Shown here piece after piece: positions 1-9,135 of a stretch of DNA of 64,000 nt. Origin of the DNA: CAJFUR01 sp904420575 (GTDB lineage: Bacteria > Actinomycetota > Coriobacteriia > Coriobacteriales > Eggerthellaceae); NCBI GenBank assembly GCA_965119745.1, contig OZ221973.1, forward strand, positions 2,604,001 to 2,668,000, read 5' to 3'. Every line of letters starts with the position of its first letter. The stretch's first letter is position 1. A program made the position numbers and the translations under genes. The notes under the pieces are model-generated. The model was not told the DNA's origin. It ran no database searches and worked only from the letters and a program-made list of their open reading frames with translations.

Positions 1-4
1 CCTT

Positions 5-37
5 ACAAACAAAGAAAGCGGGAACAAGCCCACTTTC
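5..37 (-). terminator. Intrinsic terminator, minus strand
   Basis: Read on the minus strand, arms GAAAGTGGG and CCCGCTTTC enclose a 6-base loop and are followed by a T-rich tail (TTTGTTTGT). It would end the transcript of the oxidoreductase operon upstream of it on the minus strand. Confidence 0.6.
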
Positions 38-366
38 TCGTGTGTCGAAAGTATGGTGCGCGCATGCGCGCTTGCTGCATCATTGCCTTGCCTTTATACC
101 ATATCGGCAACGGTTTGCCTAGTTCGTCCGCGCCCCAGCGCGCAACTTCCCCACATTTGGGACGCGAACAGGCAGCGGGCAGCCGGAGAACGCCGGGGCC
201 GAAAGGGCCCGGACGAAGACCTTGGACGGAGGGGTGGACGGGCGCGGGAGGCCTTGGACGGCGAGAGGGTCGCGCGAGGCAGGCGCCTCCGCCCCGTGCG
301 ACGAAGGCGCTCCGCGCGGGAGCAGGGAAGCGCCGGCGGCCCCGGGGCCGCCGGCCCGGCGGACGG
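38..366. other. Gene-less 3' flank of the torD-like gene
   Basis: I see no convincing gene here; the long GC-rich open frames have no family features. A perfect 24-base palindrome lies at 332-355 (GCCGGCGGCCCC plus its complement), just beyond the chaperone stop codon. It may slow or end transcription, but it has no T-tail. The decamer CCTTGGACGG occurs twice, about 30 bases apart. Confidence 0.5.
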
Positions 367-1113
367 TCAGGCAGCGGATGCGAGGCGCGCGGACAGGGCG
401 CAGACAAGTTCGGCCACGCCGCGGTAGTAGCCGTCCGGGGCGGCTTCGGAGACGGCGGAAGCGAAGGCGGGCGTCCAGGCAAGGCGCTCGGACGCGAAGC
501 GTGCGGCGTCGGTCGACGCGGCCGGGCCACGGCCCAGAAGCGTGGCGGCGAAGAGCAGCTCGATGCCCAAATGGTCGGCATACTGGTTGCTCTCCCCCGC
601 CATCCGCAGGCCTGCCGCACGCAGAAGGTCCTGCATGGCGAACGTCGCACGGCCGAAACCGACCGCGCCGATGCGGCCCGGCTGGGCGTACATTGTCTCC
701 CAGGGCGGCGCGGCCGGCTTCGGCGGCCCCACGAACAGGCGCGCATGCTCCTGCGCGATGCGCAGGACGGCCTCGTCGGCCGTCGCCGCGTCCGCCTCCC
801 TGCGGGCATGCGCGGCAAGGCGGCCCAGGGCAGAGCGCGCCGCGCCGAGGAAGCCTGCACGCCCGAGGCCGGCCGCGAAGGCCTCCCAGAACCCCTCGTT
901 CAGCCCGCAGGCCGTCCCGGACCCCATCGGGCGCAGCAGGCTGTTGCCCAAGAACGCGAAGCGCTCGGCGAGCAGGACGCATGCCGCTTCGGAAACAGCC
1001 GGCGCGGCGGCTCCGCGCGCCTGTGCCTCAGCGGCGCACGCTCCGCGCGTGCGGGCCGGCACCGCCTTGAAAACAGCATGCTCCGTGCCCGGCAGCGCGC
1101 ACTTGCCGCCCAT
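367..1113 (-). CDS. TorD/DmsD-family molybdoenzyme chaperone
   Basis: A 248-residue, mostly helical cytoplasmic protein of the TorD/DmsD type. Such chaperones bind the Tat signal of a molybdopterin enzyme and hold it until the cofactor is inserted. The family pattern EHARLFVGP followed by a proline-rich stretch and PPWE is seen mid-protein. The start at MGGKCALP was chosen because it lies two bases after the stop of the NrfD gene; the open frame runs on upstream but overlaps that gene. It is the last gene of the catalytic/FeS/NrfD/chaperone operon, so its client is probably the Tat-exported catalytic subunit at 3262-5667. Confidence 0.8.
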   Translation of the reverse strand: MGGKCALPGTEHAVFKAVPARTRGACAAEAQARGAAAPAVSEAACVLLAERFAFLGNSLLRPMGSGTACGLNEGFWEAFAAGLGRAGFLGAARSALGRLAAHARREADAATADEAVLRIAQEHARLFVGPPKPAAPPWETMYAQPGRIGAVGFGRATFAMQDLLRAAGLRMAGESNQYADHLGIELLFAATLLGRGPAASTDAARFASERLAWTPAFASAVSEAAPDGYYRGVAELVCALSARLASAA

Positions 1114-1115
1114 GG

Positions 1116-2438
1116 CTACCTCGCCTCCGAGGCCGCGTCGCGCACAGGAGCGGCGGCCGGCGGCACGGCCCCGTAGACGCCGTCGCACGGGCTTGCGGGC
1201 TTGCCGGGCTTGGACGAGCGACAGGCCTCTTCGCAGGCGGCAGCCGCATCGTCCGCGGCAGCCTGCGCGGGGTCGTACTTCAACAGCACTTTGCCCAGCA
1301 CCAGGAACGCGAGGATGCCGAGCGCGATCATGCCCACGAGGATGAGGATCTCGGTGACGGCGGGCGCGTACGAGCTCGACACCGCCCAGCCATCCATGCC
1401 GTAGAGCCCGCGCGAGGAGCTCGACCCCGAGATGAGGCCGGGCGCGCCGGACACGTTCGGGTAGATGAAGCTCGTGAACAAAAGCCAGATGCGCTTGCAG
1501 AACACGCCGGCCACCACGCCGCAGCAGGCGAGCACGACGAGGCCCGTGCGGCGGCGGTTCTTCGCGAACACGAGGATGCAGAACGGCACGACGACGCCCG
1601 CGATGACCTCGATCCAGAAGAACGGGGCGGTGGCGCCGGTGGTCATCTGCGCGAGCACGGCTGCGCCCATGTCGGTGCCGGGGTACGCCATGGTCAGCAC
1701 CTCGCAGCCCACCATGTAGCCGTCCACGGCGATGCACACGGCCAAAAGGCCCGCGAGGTTCGCGACGAGCTTCTTGGAGGTGGCGAACACCTTCGCGCGG
1801 TTCATCCAGACGAGCGCGAGCAGCAGAAGCGCCAGGCCCGAGTCCATGGCCGACGCCACGAACAGCGGCGCCATGATGGTGGAGTACCAGCCTTCGCGGG
1901 CTATCTGCAGGCCGAAGATCCACGCGGTCACGGAATGCACGAGGATGGCGACGGGCAGGGCGAAGCGCGACACGATGGCCACCCTGTCCTGCGCGCCGGG
2001 CTTCTTCGACGTCATGAAGTACAGGTAGATGAGGTTGATGACCAGGTACGTGGTGATGACGCAGATGTCCCACAGAAGCGGCGAGACGAAGTTTGGCGAC
2101 GCGAACAGGTTCAAGATGCGCACGATGCCGCCGAGGTCGATGAGCACGAATGCGCCGGCGATGCAGATGCAGATGAGCGACACGATGATGGCGGGGAGCG
2201 CCACCTTTTTGTACTCGGTCACGTGGAAGATGGACGCGGACGACGCCACGATGAGGCCGCCGGCCGATAGGCCCACGAAGAACATGAAGCTGGCGATGTA
2301 GAGGCCCCACGACGTGCCGTTCGACATGCCGGTGACGCCCAGGCCGCCGACGAACTGGTAAACGTACGCGCCCATGCCGAGCGCGACGAGCACGCCCAAC
2401 ACGGCGAACGCGATCTTATAGGTTTTTGTTAACTGCAT
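1116..2438 (-). CDS. NrfD/PsrC-family membrane anchor subunit
   Basis: A 440-residue polytopic membrane protein with about nine or ten hydrophobic helices, of the NrfD/polysulfide-reductase type. In such complexes it holds the FeS subunit at the membrane and exchanges electrons with menaquinol. The first helix begins within the first 15 residues (KIAFAVLGVLVALGMGAYV). The C-terminus is a long charged and Ala/Pro/Cys-rich tail after the last helix (about residue 390 onward), longer than usual. It follows the FeS gene, but the gap holds copy 1 of the structured repeat, an unusual break inside such an operon. The natural acceptor of the complex cannot be read from the sequence. Confidence 0.85.
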   Translation of the reverse strand: MQLTKTYKIAFAVLGVLVALGMGAYVYQFVGGLGVTGMSNGTSWGLYIASFMFFVGLSAGGLIVASSASIFHVTEYKKVALPAIIVSLICICIAGAFVLIDLGGIVRILNLFASPNFVSPLLWDICVITTYLVINLIYLYFMTSKKPGAQDRVAIVSRFALPVAILVHSVTAWIFGLQIAREGWYSTIMAPLFVASAMDSGLALLLLALVWMNRAKVFATSKKLVANLAGLLAVCIAVDGYMVGCEVLTMAYPGTDMGAAVLAQMTTGATAPFFWIEVIAGVVVPFCILVFAKNRRRTGLVVLACCGVVAGVFCKRIWLLFTSFIYPNVSGAPGLISGSSSSRGLYGMDGWAVSSSYAPAVTEILILVGMIALGILAFLVLGKVLLKYDPAQAAADDAAAACEEACRSSKPGKPASPCDGVYGAVPPAAAPVRDAASEAR

Positions 2439-2463
2439 GATAAGTGTTTCCTTCCTTGACCCC

Positions 2464-2629
2464 CAGGTTGGCGTAGTAAGTCAGCGAGGGCGCCCGCGGT
2501 GTCCGAGGTTCGTGGGATCACAGAGGCGAAGCGTGCTTTGGTACGTGGGCTTCCGGGATCGTGCGAAGATCGGGTGCTGCGGGCGGCCGCAGCGTCGACC
2601 AGTTCCGTCGGCCGTCAGGCCGACGGAAC
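2464..2629 (+). repeat. Structured intergenic element, copy 1
   Basis: First of three related elements. It opens with the shared block GGTTGGCGTAGTAAGTCAGC. A covarying 7-bp stem pairs CCCGCGG (2493-2499) with CTGCGGG (2577-2583). Inside are a branch GAGGC/GCTTC and a small hairpin GCGTG/TACGT. After the shared block CGGCCGCAGCGTCG comes a 12-bp terminal hairpin, loop GTCA (2602-2629), ending one base from the stop codon of the convergent FeS gene. It lies between the FeS and NrfD genes. The strand is given as + because most non-Watson-Crick pairs are G-U in that reading. I do not recognise the family. Confidence 0.8.
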
Positions 2630-2630
2630 G

Positions 2631-3251
2631 TCATAGTCCGATGTAGAAGAGCTGGGGACGGGTGCCCTTCTCTTCCAGCAGGTGGTGGGCTTCGGTGGAC
2701 TGGGCGAGTTTGGAGATCTCGCTTTCGGGGTCGTCGAGGTCGCCGAACGTGCGGGCGCGGGCGGGACACACGCGGACGCACATGGGGACGTCGCCGTCGT
2801 CGGTGCGCTCCTTGCACAGCGTGCACTTCTCCATCACACCCTTGGCGCGCACGGGCACGCGCGAGTCGCCGTAGTTGCAGTCGGGCTCGCGCACCGGGTC
2901 GGTCCAGTTGAAAACGCGAGCGTTGAACGGGCAGGCAGCCATGCACATGCGACAGCCGATGCACTTGTCGTAGTCGATTTCCACGCGGCCCTTTTCGTCC
3001 TTATAGGTGGCCCCGGTCGGGCACACCTTCTGGCAGGCGGCGTTTTCGCAATGCTGGCACTGCACGGGAAGATACACGCGCTTGAGGTTGGGGTACTCCC
3101 CCACCGCCCCGTCGATGACGTCGCAATCCTTCGTGAGGATGCGGTTCCAGAGCATGCCCATGGGCACGTTGTTCTGCATCTTGCAGGCGTTTGCGCAGGT
3201 GTGGCATCCCACGCAGCGATTGAGGTTGATGGCGATGGCCAGTTTGGTCAT
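2631..3251 (-). CDS. DmsB/PsrB-type ferredoxin, four [4Fe-4S] clusters
   Basis: A 206-residue electron-transfer subunit. All four cysteine motifs are complete: CVGCHTCANAC near the N-terminus, then CQHCENAACQKVC, CIGCRMCMAAC, and CTLC with a distal CVRVC. That gives sixteen ligands for four [4Fe-4S] clusters. It would carry electrons between the NrfD anchor and the molybdopterin subunit. There is no signal peptide; such subunits are normally exported with the Tat-bearing partner. It lies 10 bases after the catalytic gene. Its stop codon abuts the terminal hairpin of repeat copy 1. Confidence 0.9.
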   Translation of the reverse strand: MTKLAIAINLNRCVGCHTCANACKMQNNVPMGMLWNRILTKDCDVIDGAVGEYPNLKRVYLPVQCQHCENAACQKVCPTGATYKDEKGRVEIDYDKCIGCRMCMAACPFNARVFNWTDPVREPDCNYGDSRVPVRAKGVMEKCTLCKERTDDGDVPMCVRVCPARARTFGDLDDPESEISKLAQSTEAHHLLEEKGTRPQLFYIGL

Positions 3252-3261
3252 GCTGGATCAC

Positions 3262-5667
3262 CTACGCTTTCTTGATCTCGACGAGCGTGTCGGAGAACGG
3301 GATGACGGGCCCGCACAGGAGCTCCGAACCGCGCTCGACCTGCGCGTCGTTCGTGACGGACTGCATGTTGCCGCGCGCCAGGTAGTCGGCCGTGGCGCCT
3401 TCGCACAGACGCACCGAGCCCGAGCGGATGGCGGGGTTCGCGTGCACCTGCACGGAGAAGCCGCCGCGGTCGTTGAACACCTCCACGGTGTCGCCGGTGG
3501 CCAGGCCGCGCGCCTCGAGGTCGACGGGGTTCGCGTCGAGCGTGGGCTCGAAGTACTGCTGGATCCACAGGGCGTCGTTGAACTGGTTGTGGATGTGGAA
3601 GCGCGTACGGACGTTGGCCAGTTGCAGCGGGAAGTCGGCACGCTTCGGGTTGTCGGCGTAGGCCTCGAGCGGCGGCTCCCACTGGGGCAGCGCCTGTCCG
3701 TAGGGGGCCAGGTTCTCGTAGTACACGTCCAAACGGCCCGAAGTGGTGGCGAAGGCGAAATCGGCGAACTCCTGACGCGGCTCCTCGATGCCAGGCAGCG
3801 GCCAGGCGCCGTTGTGCTCGTTGATCTTATCCACCGTGAGCTTGGCGATCTCGGGGTCTTCCGCGCCGGAGAGGATGGTTTCCACCAGCTCCACCGAGTC
3901 GGCCGGCAGCGCGTTTTCCACGCCGAGGCGCTTCGCGAACTCCTTCTGAATCCAGAAGTCGGTCTTGGCTTCGAACAGCGGGTCGATGACCTTGTTCTGC
4001 AGCACGAGCTGGTTGTAGCCCACCTTGGCGTTGCCCACCTCGGCGTCCAGCTCGAAGCGGGTGGTGGCGGGCAGCACGTAGTCTGCCCACTTCGCGCCTT
4101 CGGTGAAGTACGGGTCGATGGACACGATGAGCTCGAGCGAGCGCGCCCAGTCCTCGGTTTTGGCCATGTTGGCGAAGTGCTGCGCCACCATGTCGCCGCA
4201 GCAGATATAGGCCTTCACCTTGTTGGGCTTGTCGCGCATGTCGTAGGCGGCCATTTCGTCGGTGGCCGCGGTCACGTCCTCGGGAAGCGCCCACACGCCG
4301 AGCGCCGTGGAGCGGCCGTTCCAGCAGCCGCCCACGAAGACGCCGATGTTCGCGCCGGGCTTGCAGATGTTGCCGGTGACGCCCGCGAGCACCGCGGCCG
4401 CGTGGCCGGCGATGTCGGCGTTGCCAATCTTGTCGTTGCCGCCCCAGCCGAGCGCGATGGACGAGGGGCCCTTGGCGTACTCGCGCGCAAGTTGCACGAT
4501 CTTGTCGACGGGGATGTTCGTGATGCCCGCAGCCCATTCCGGGGTGTAGGCCTTCTGGCCCTCGACCAACAGGTCGTAGGCGGTACGGCACTTCGCACCC
4601 TTCACCTCGGCGGTGCCGGAGAGCTTCGGCGTGACGCCTGCCCGGTTGTACGGGACAGCCTGGCCGGTAGCGGAATCGATGACGAAGAAGGGGTTCTGCT
4701 CGCCCGTCTCGGGTTCCTCGGCGTTCGGGTCTTCGGCGTGGTCGCGCACGAGCGCGCCCTTGTCGTCCACGAGGTAGGGCAGCGAGGTGTGGGCGGCCAT
4801 GAACGCTTCGTCGGCCAGGCCTTCGTCAAGCGCGACCGAGGTCATAGCCAAGAAGAGAGCCGCGTCGGTGCCGGGCTCGATGGGCACCCATTCGTCGGCC
4901 TTGCCGGCCGTGGTGGAGAAGTGCGGGTCCACGACGACCATCTTCGCGCCTGCCTCCTTGGCCTCGAAGAACAGGCGCACCTGCGGCAGGCTGGACTCGC
5001 AGAAGTTGCTGCCCACGGTAAGCACCATGCGGGAATTCACCCAGTCGCGGGCCTCGCCCGTGGCCATGGCGTAACCGCCGCCGAAGCCGATGGCGGGGTC
5101 GAGGCCGTTGCCCGTGCCCACGTCGATGCCGGTGTTGCCGCCAGTCTGCGCGCCGAGCATGGCCGCGAGAAACGGCAAGTTCGCCTCGCTCGAGGTGGTG
5201 ACCATCACCGCGTCCTTGCCGTCGCGCTTCTGGATATCCTGGATGTGCGCCACGATGTCGTCCAGCGCCTCGTCCCAGCTCACCTGCACGAACTCGTTCG
5301 CACCGCGCTCGCCGGTCCGCTTGAGGGGCGTCTGCACGCGGCCCGCGCCGTAGATGTGCTGGACCTCCGAGATGCCCTTCAGGCAGACCGTCTCGTAGCG
5401 ATCGTCAACGCAGTGGTTCGGCTCCACCTTCACCAGACGGCCGTCGCGCACCGTGCAGCGCAAGGGACACATGCCGCCGCAGTGCTCCTGGTGATACGTG
5501 CATGCGATGCGCTCCTCGCCCATGGCCGGATGCTCCGCTCCCGCCGGGCCGATGCCCGCGTAGGCCTTCGCCGGCGCGAGCCAGCCTTCGGTCGAGAGCA
5601 TGCCGGCAGCGGCCAAGCCGCCGGCAGCGAGGGAACCCTTGAGGAAACCACGCCTCGTCAGCTCCAT
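3262..5667 (-). CDS. Tat-exported molybdopterin oxidoreductase, DMSO reductase family
   Basis: An 801-residue catalytic subunit with an N-terminal Tat signal (RRGFLKGS, then a hydrophobic Ala/Gly stretch). A [4Fe-4S] motif follows at about residues 50-60 (HCGGMCPLRC, with a later Cys in VCLKG), then the bis-molybdopterin domains and the C-terminal dinucleotide-binding domain. It is probably a cell-surface reductase or oxidase. With the FeS, NrfD and TorD-like genes it forms a complete respiratory module. The substrate (S-oxide, N-oxide, polysulfide, thiosulfate or other) cannot be told from sequence alone. The start is preceded by GAGAAGGAGAAC. A PucR gene is divergent. Confidence 0.88.
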   Translation of the reverse strand: MELTRRGFLKGSLAAGGLAAAGMLSTEGWLAPAKAYAGIGPAGAEHPAMGEERIACTYHQEHCGGMCPLRCTVRDGRLVKVEPNHCVDDRYETVCLKGISEVQHIYGAGRVQTPLKRTGERGANEFVQVSWDEALDDIVAHIQDIQKRDGKDAVMVTTSSEANLPFLAAMLGAQTGGNTGIDVGTGNGLDPAIGFGGGYAMATGEARDWVNSRMVLTVGSNFCESSLPQVRLFFEAKEAGAKMVVVDPHFSTTAGKADEWVPIEPGTDAALFLAMTSVALDEGLADEAFMAAHTSLPYLVDDKGALVRDHAEDPNAEEPETGEQNPFFVIDSATGQAVPYNRAGVTPKLSGTAEVKGAKCRTAYDLLVEGQKAYTPEWAAGITNIPVDKIVQLAREYAKGPSSIALGWGGNDKIGNADIAGHAAAVLAGVTGNICKPGANIGVFVGGCWNGRSTALGVWALPEDVTAATDEMAAYDMRDKPNKVKAYICCGDMVAQHFANMAKTEDWARSLELIVSIDPYFTEGAKWADYVLPATTRFELDAEVGNAKVGYNQLVLQNKVIDPLFEAKTDFWIQKEFAKRLGVENALPADSVELVETILSGAEDPEIAKLTVDKINEHNGAWPLPGIEEPRQEFADFAFATTSGRLDVYYENLAPYGQALPQWEPPLEAYADNPKRADFPLQLANVRTRFHIHNQFNDALWIQQYFEPTLDANPVDLEARGLATGDTVEVFNDRGGFSVQVHANPAIRSGSVRLCEGATADYLARGNMQSVTNDAQVERGSELLCGPVIPFSDTLVEIKKA

Positions 5668-5929
5668 GCCGTTCTCCTTCTCTTCGATTCCGTGTCGTGT
5701 TCGCTGGGGTTTTGCCGGCGCACAGTGTAGTGACGCGCGCCGCCGGCGTCATTGTTCCATCGACCGAAATAGGGTCGCCTTTCCTTGTGCATTTTGAACA
5801 ATCAGGTACGATTTACCTGATGGAAAGGGTAATCGACATCTTCTTGCCGACCGCTCGTCACCGAATCGTCACGAACGGCCCTGCCACTCGCCACCGTCTA
5901 CGGCCCCGCTCGCCCGAAGGAGTTCGCCC
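5668..5929. promoter_or_regulatory. Divergent control region with a palindrome
   Basis: The region between the oxidoreductase operon and the pucR gene. A clear inverted repeat at 5801-5821 has arms ATCAGGTA and TACCTGAT around a 5-base spacer. It is a good candidate operator for the PucR protein or another dimeric regulator. It lies 109 bases from the pucR start and 134 from the oxidoreductase start. A well-spaced ribosome site (GAAGGAG) precedes the GTG of pucR. Confidence 0.5.
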
Positions 5930-7480
5930 GTGAATTTCAACCTGGACCTCGTGTGTGCCGAACTGTCCGAGTTCGATCCCGTCGCCTGCTGCGCACACGA
6001 CTCCGCGCTTGTGCTCGACCGCGTGGAGGTGTACGGCCCCGGCAGCCGCCCACGGGCGGCGAGCCTGTTCGTGATCCCGGCCGACGCGTTCGCCGCACTT
6101 GACGTGGCCGCGTATGCCGACGGGGGCTCGTTCCTTGTGCTGGGCGTTGACGAGGCAACGGCCGCGCGGGGGCTGCCGGCGGTGCTTCTTCCCGCCTCGC
6201 CCGCGCTGCCCGATGCGCACGGCATGCTCGAGCGGCTGCTCGAATACCGCATGCGGCTGGACGCGTGGTCGGAGTCGGTGCTTGCGTCCATGGCGCGCGA
6301 CGCGCCTTTGCAGGAGGTGTTCGATGCCGTTGCGGGCATGTTCGCCAACCCTCTCATGCTTTCGGACTCGTCGCTGTACTTCGTGCTGACGGCCGGACGG
6401 CTGCCAGATGGCTTCCACGACCCCTTTTGGACGCCCGCCATGGAGACGGGCGTCTGCCCGTCCGAACTCTACTTTTCCACCTGGATGCGCAGTTCGGACG
6501 ACGCGTTTTGCGCGACGCGGGCCTACCTCGTCGCCAACGAGGGAGGCCAGGGGCGCACCTACCTCGTGCGCAACCTCGCGGTGGACGGGGAATACCACGG
6601 CTGCTTCGAGCTGGTTGACGCGAACGCGCCGCTGGGGCCCGCCGACCTCGCGCTTGCGGACTACGTCGGCGACCTGTTGGCGCTCATCCTGCCACGACAG
6701 GCGTATCCCCAGATCGCTAATGCGGCGAGGGGCCCGTTCCAGGAGCTTCTGGCCGGCAACGCCGTGCGGCCGCACGTGCTGGAATGCGGGCTGGCCGAAC
6801 TGGGCTGGAACCTGCACGATGTCCATTACGTCGTGCGTTTCACGGGCGCGAAAGGCGCAGACGAGCACGGGCCGCACCTGCAGGCGGAGCGCCGCATAGC
6901 CGAGCTGTACCCCCTTGCCCGCTTCGTCGAGGACGGCGACGCCCACATCATGATCGCGCGTGACGCGGACTATCCCTTGGCCGCCTTCCGCGCCGTCCTG
7001 CAGCCGGGCGACGGCGACGCGGGGCTGCGCTTCCTGGCGGGGTTCTCGTCGCTCTGCGACGACTTCTCGCGTCTGCGCGTGACCGCCGACCAGGCCGCAT
7101 TCGCCTATGGATGCCTCGAGCCGCAGACATGCGGGCGTTACCTGGACACGGCCATGGCCTTCTACGACGACTGGTGGTTCGAAGACGTGCGCCGGCGCCT
7201 GCGGCTCGACGTAGACGCCGGCTGGCTGCTCGACCCCTGCGCCGTCCGCCTCGCCCGCGCCGACGAGGCGGACGGCACCTCCTACGTGGCCACGGCGCTC
7301 GCCTATCTGGAACATGGCTGCAACGCCACGCGCACGGCCGAGGCGCTGTTCGTCCACCGCAACACGCTGGCCTACCGCCTCAAGCGCGTGAAGGACGTCG
7401 CCGGCATCGACCTGGAGGCCCCCGGCCATGGCGACGCCGACCATTTGCGCCTCTTTCTGTCCCTCAAGCTGCTCGGGTGA
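5930..7480 (+). CDS. PucR-family transcriptional regulator
   Basis: A 516-residue regulator. The last 60 residues form the PucR C-terminal helix-turn-helix (TEALFVHRNTLAYRLKRVKD, then AGIDLEAPG). The N-terminal 400 residues resemble the sensing and GGDEF-like parts of this family but show no clear ligand signature. The start is GTG with a GAAGGAG site upstream; no better ATG lies near. It is divergent from the exported molybdenum oxidoreductase operon, so it probably controls it in response to the substrate. That link is inferred from position and the palindrome between them. Confidence 0.85.
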   Translation: MNFNLDLVCAELSEFDPVACCAHDSALVLDRVEVYGPGSRPRAASLFVIPADAFAALDVAAYADGGSFLVLGVDEATAARGLPAVLLPASPALPDAHGMLERLLEYRMRLDAWSESVLASMARDAPLQEVFDAVAGMFANPLMLSDSSLYFVLTAGRLPDGFHDPFWTPAMETGVCPSELYFSTWMRSSDDAFCATRAYLVANEGGQGRTYLVRNLAVDGEYHGCFELVDANAPLGPADLALADYVGDLLALILPRQAYPQIANAARGPFQELLAGNAVRPHVLECGLAELGWNLHDVHYVVRFTGAKGADEHGPHLQAERRIAELYPLARFVEDGDAHIMIARDADYPLAAFRAVLQPGDGDAGLRFLAGFSSLCDDFSRLRVTADQAAFAYGCLEPQTCGRYLDTAMAFYDDWWFEDVRRRLRLDVDAGWLLDPCAVRLARADEADGTSYVATALAYLEHGCNATRTAEALFVHRNTLAYRLKRVKDVAGIDLEAPGHGDADHLRLFLSLKLLG

Positions 7481-7604
7481 GCGGCGCGGCGCGTTTCGCC
7501 CGGGCGACGGGCGGGAAACGGCTCGCGGGGCGCAGCGGCGCGCGGCGCGTGCGGGCGCACAATCGGACTTCGACCGCATTCGCAAGCGAAAGGAAGGTCC
7601 GACC

Positions 7605-8396
7605 ATGAACATCCTCATCACGGGCGCCGGCTCGGGCATCGGGCTGGCCGCCGCCGAGCGGCTGGCCGCGCGCGGCCACGGCGTCATTGCCGGCGTGCAC
7701 ACCCAGGAGCAGCTGGACTGCGTGCTCGCCGAGAAACACCACCCCAACATCCTGTTCGTGAAGCTGGACGTGACCGACCCGGTGGACAAGCTTCTGGCCG
7801 GCGAGCTGGCGCGCATGTTCGACATCGAGGCCTACTTCGGCAACGCCTCGGTGGGCACGGGCGGGTCGATGGCCGAGATAGACATGGACCTGGTGCGCCA
7901 GACGTTCGAGACGAACGTGTTCTCCATGTTCGAGATAGCCCAGAACGTGCTGCCGCCCATGCTGGAGCGCGGCCACGGGCGGCTCATCTTCATGTCGTCG
8001 CTCATCGGCGAGGTGCCGCTGCGCTTTTTCGGCCCCTACGCCGCCACGAAGGCGGCCATCGCCACGCTGGCGCGCTCGCTGCACCAGGAGGCCACGCTGT
8101 TCGACGCCGACATCCGCATCACGGTCGTGCTGCCGGGCGCCTACCACACCGGCTTCAACCAGCGCATGATCGACGGCAAGTTCGGCTGGATGCGCGAGGG
8201 CAGCTACTTCGAGGACGACATCCCGAAGCTCTGCAAGCGCGAACACATGCTGTTCGACGTCATGGAGAAGAAAAGGCTCGCGTCCATCGTGCGCGCCGTG
8301 GAGAAGGCGGCCACCAAGCCGCATCCCCGCTTCAAGTACGTCGCCCCGCCTTCCCAGGCCCTGGGCGCGAAGCTGTACGTGGCGGCGTTCCGCTAG
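7605..8396 (+). CDS. Short-chain dehydrogenase/reductase
   Basis: A 263-residue classical SDR. The NAD(P) site TGAGSGIG lies in the first 15 residues. The catalytic serine is in the segment SSLIGEV and the Tyr-Lys pair is in YAATKAA. A ribosome site (AAGGAAGG) precedes the ATG. The open frame extends about 59 codons upstream, but that part overlaps the end of pucR and lacks family character. The stop codon overlaps that of the convergent TetR gene by four bases. The substrate is unknown; hydroxysteroid or simple carbonyl reduction are possible. Confidence 0.85.
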   Translation: MNILITGAGSGIGLAAAERLAARGHGVIAGVHTQEQLDCVLAEKHHPNILFVKLDVTDPVDKLLAGELARMFDIEAYFGNASVGTGGSMAEIDMDLVRQTFETNVFSMFEIAQNVLPPMLERGHGRLIFMSSLIGEVPLRFFGPYAATKAAIATLARSLHQEATLFDADIRITVVLPGAYHTGFNQRMIDGKFGWMREGSYFEDDIPKLCKREHMLFDVMEKKRLASIVRAVEKAATKPHPRFKYVAPPSQALGAKLYVAAFR

Positions 8397-9040
8397 GACT
8401 GGGCAGGACCCCTCGGATCGCCGGCGCCCGTTTGATACTCAAAGTCGGGGGCTTCGCCGGCCGGGCCCCCGGCTTGCGCCTGGCAGGACCCTTCGGCTCC
8501 CATTCTCTGCGCGCCCCCAGGAGGGCATGCGCTCAGGCGGAGGAACTCGTCGGCGAGCGCTTCGGGGGTCTCGTGCAGGCCGGATTCCAGCCAGCACACG
8601 AGCATGTTGTAGAACGCGCCGGCGTAGAAATAAAGCTGGTAGCGTTCGAGCGAGGCGGCCGGCATGTCCCCATGCGCGGCGATCTCGCAGTCGGTGACGA
8701 CGTCGAGCAGCGTGATGGCGGCGTGCGCGCGGTGGAACGCGAGCACGGCGTCGGCATGGTCGCGGTAGAAGCGGAACTGGTAGAGCACGGCCTGTCGGCT
8801 GCGCGGCGCGGCGCCGACGGGCATGCCTTCGTGGTAGAGGCGCGCCATGCGCCGGATGCCGTAGTCGACAAGGCCCTCCACGCTGCCGAAGTTGCGGTAG
8901 AACGACGCGCGCGCCACGCCGGAGCGTCCCACGAGCTCGGTCACCTTCACCTGCGAGAGGTCCTTTTCCTGCGCAAGCTCGAGCAGCGCCTGGAACAGCC
9001 GGTCCTTTACCTGCAGGTTCGCCTCTTTCCGCTTGCCCAT
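8393..9040 (-). CDS. TetR/AcrR-family regulator
   Basis: A 215-residue protein with an N-terminal TetR helix-turn-helix (VTELVGRSGVARASFYRNFG). An all-helical ligand-binding part follows, then a proline/glycine-rich tail of about 35 residues. The start at MGKRKEAN has a strong site (AGGGAGG) and was preferred over an in-frame ATG 57 bases upstream. It is divergent from the flavodoxin/ferredoxin gene and convergent with the SDR gene, so either may be its target. The proline-rich C-terminal extension is unusual for the family. Confidence 0.82.
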   Translation of the reverse strand: MGKRKEANLQVKDRLFQALLELAQEKDLSQVKVTELVGRSGVARASFYRNFGSVEGLVDYGIRRMARLYHEGMPVGAAPRSRQAVLYQFRFYRDHADAVLAFHRAHAAITLLDVVTDCEIAAHGDMPAASLERYQLYFYAGAFYNMLVCWLESGLHETPEALADEFLRLSACPPGGAQRMGAEGSCQAQAGGPAGEAPDFEYQTGAGDPRGPAQS

Positions 9041-9135
9041 GATACGGTTTCCTCCCTTTTGTCTCACGTCCGCGGATGCGGTTCCACGCTTCTTCATGAT
9101 ACAGTATGTCTCACATTGGACAAGGGAGGTATCGC

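Noticed and set aside
332..355. 24-base perfect palindrome as an operator or origin
   Set aside because: It is pure G and C, lies just past a stop codon, and most simply acts in transcript ending; no repeats or dnaA boxes accompany it.
2464..2629. Repeat copy 1 as a coding sequence
   Set aside because: Open frames cross all three copies with similar peptide text, but the copies covary as paired stems, the frames have no common start or stop, and the conservation is at the structure level.
3007..5730. A 907-residue plus-strand open frame
   Set aside because: Antisense to the exported molybdopterin oxidoreductase; same shadow composition, no family motif.
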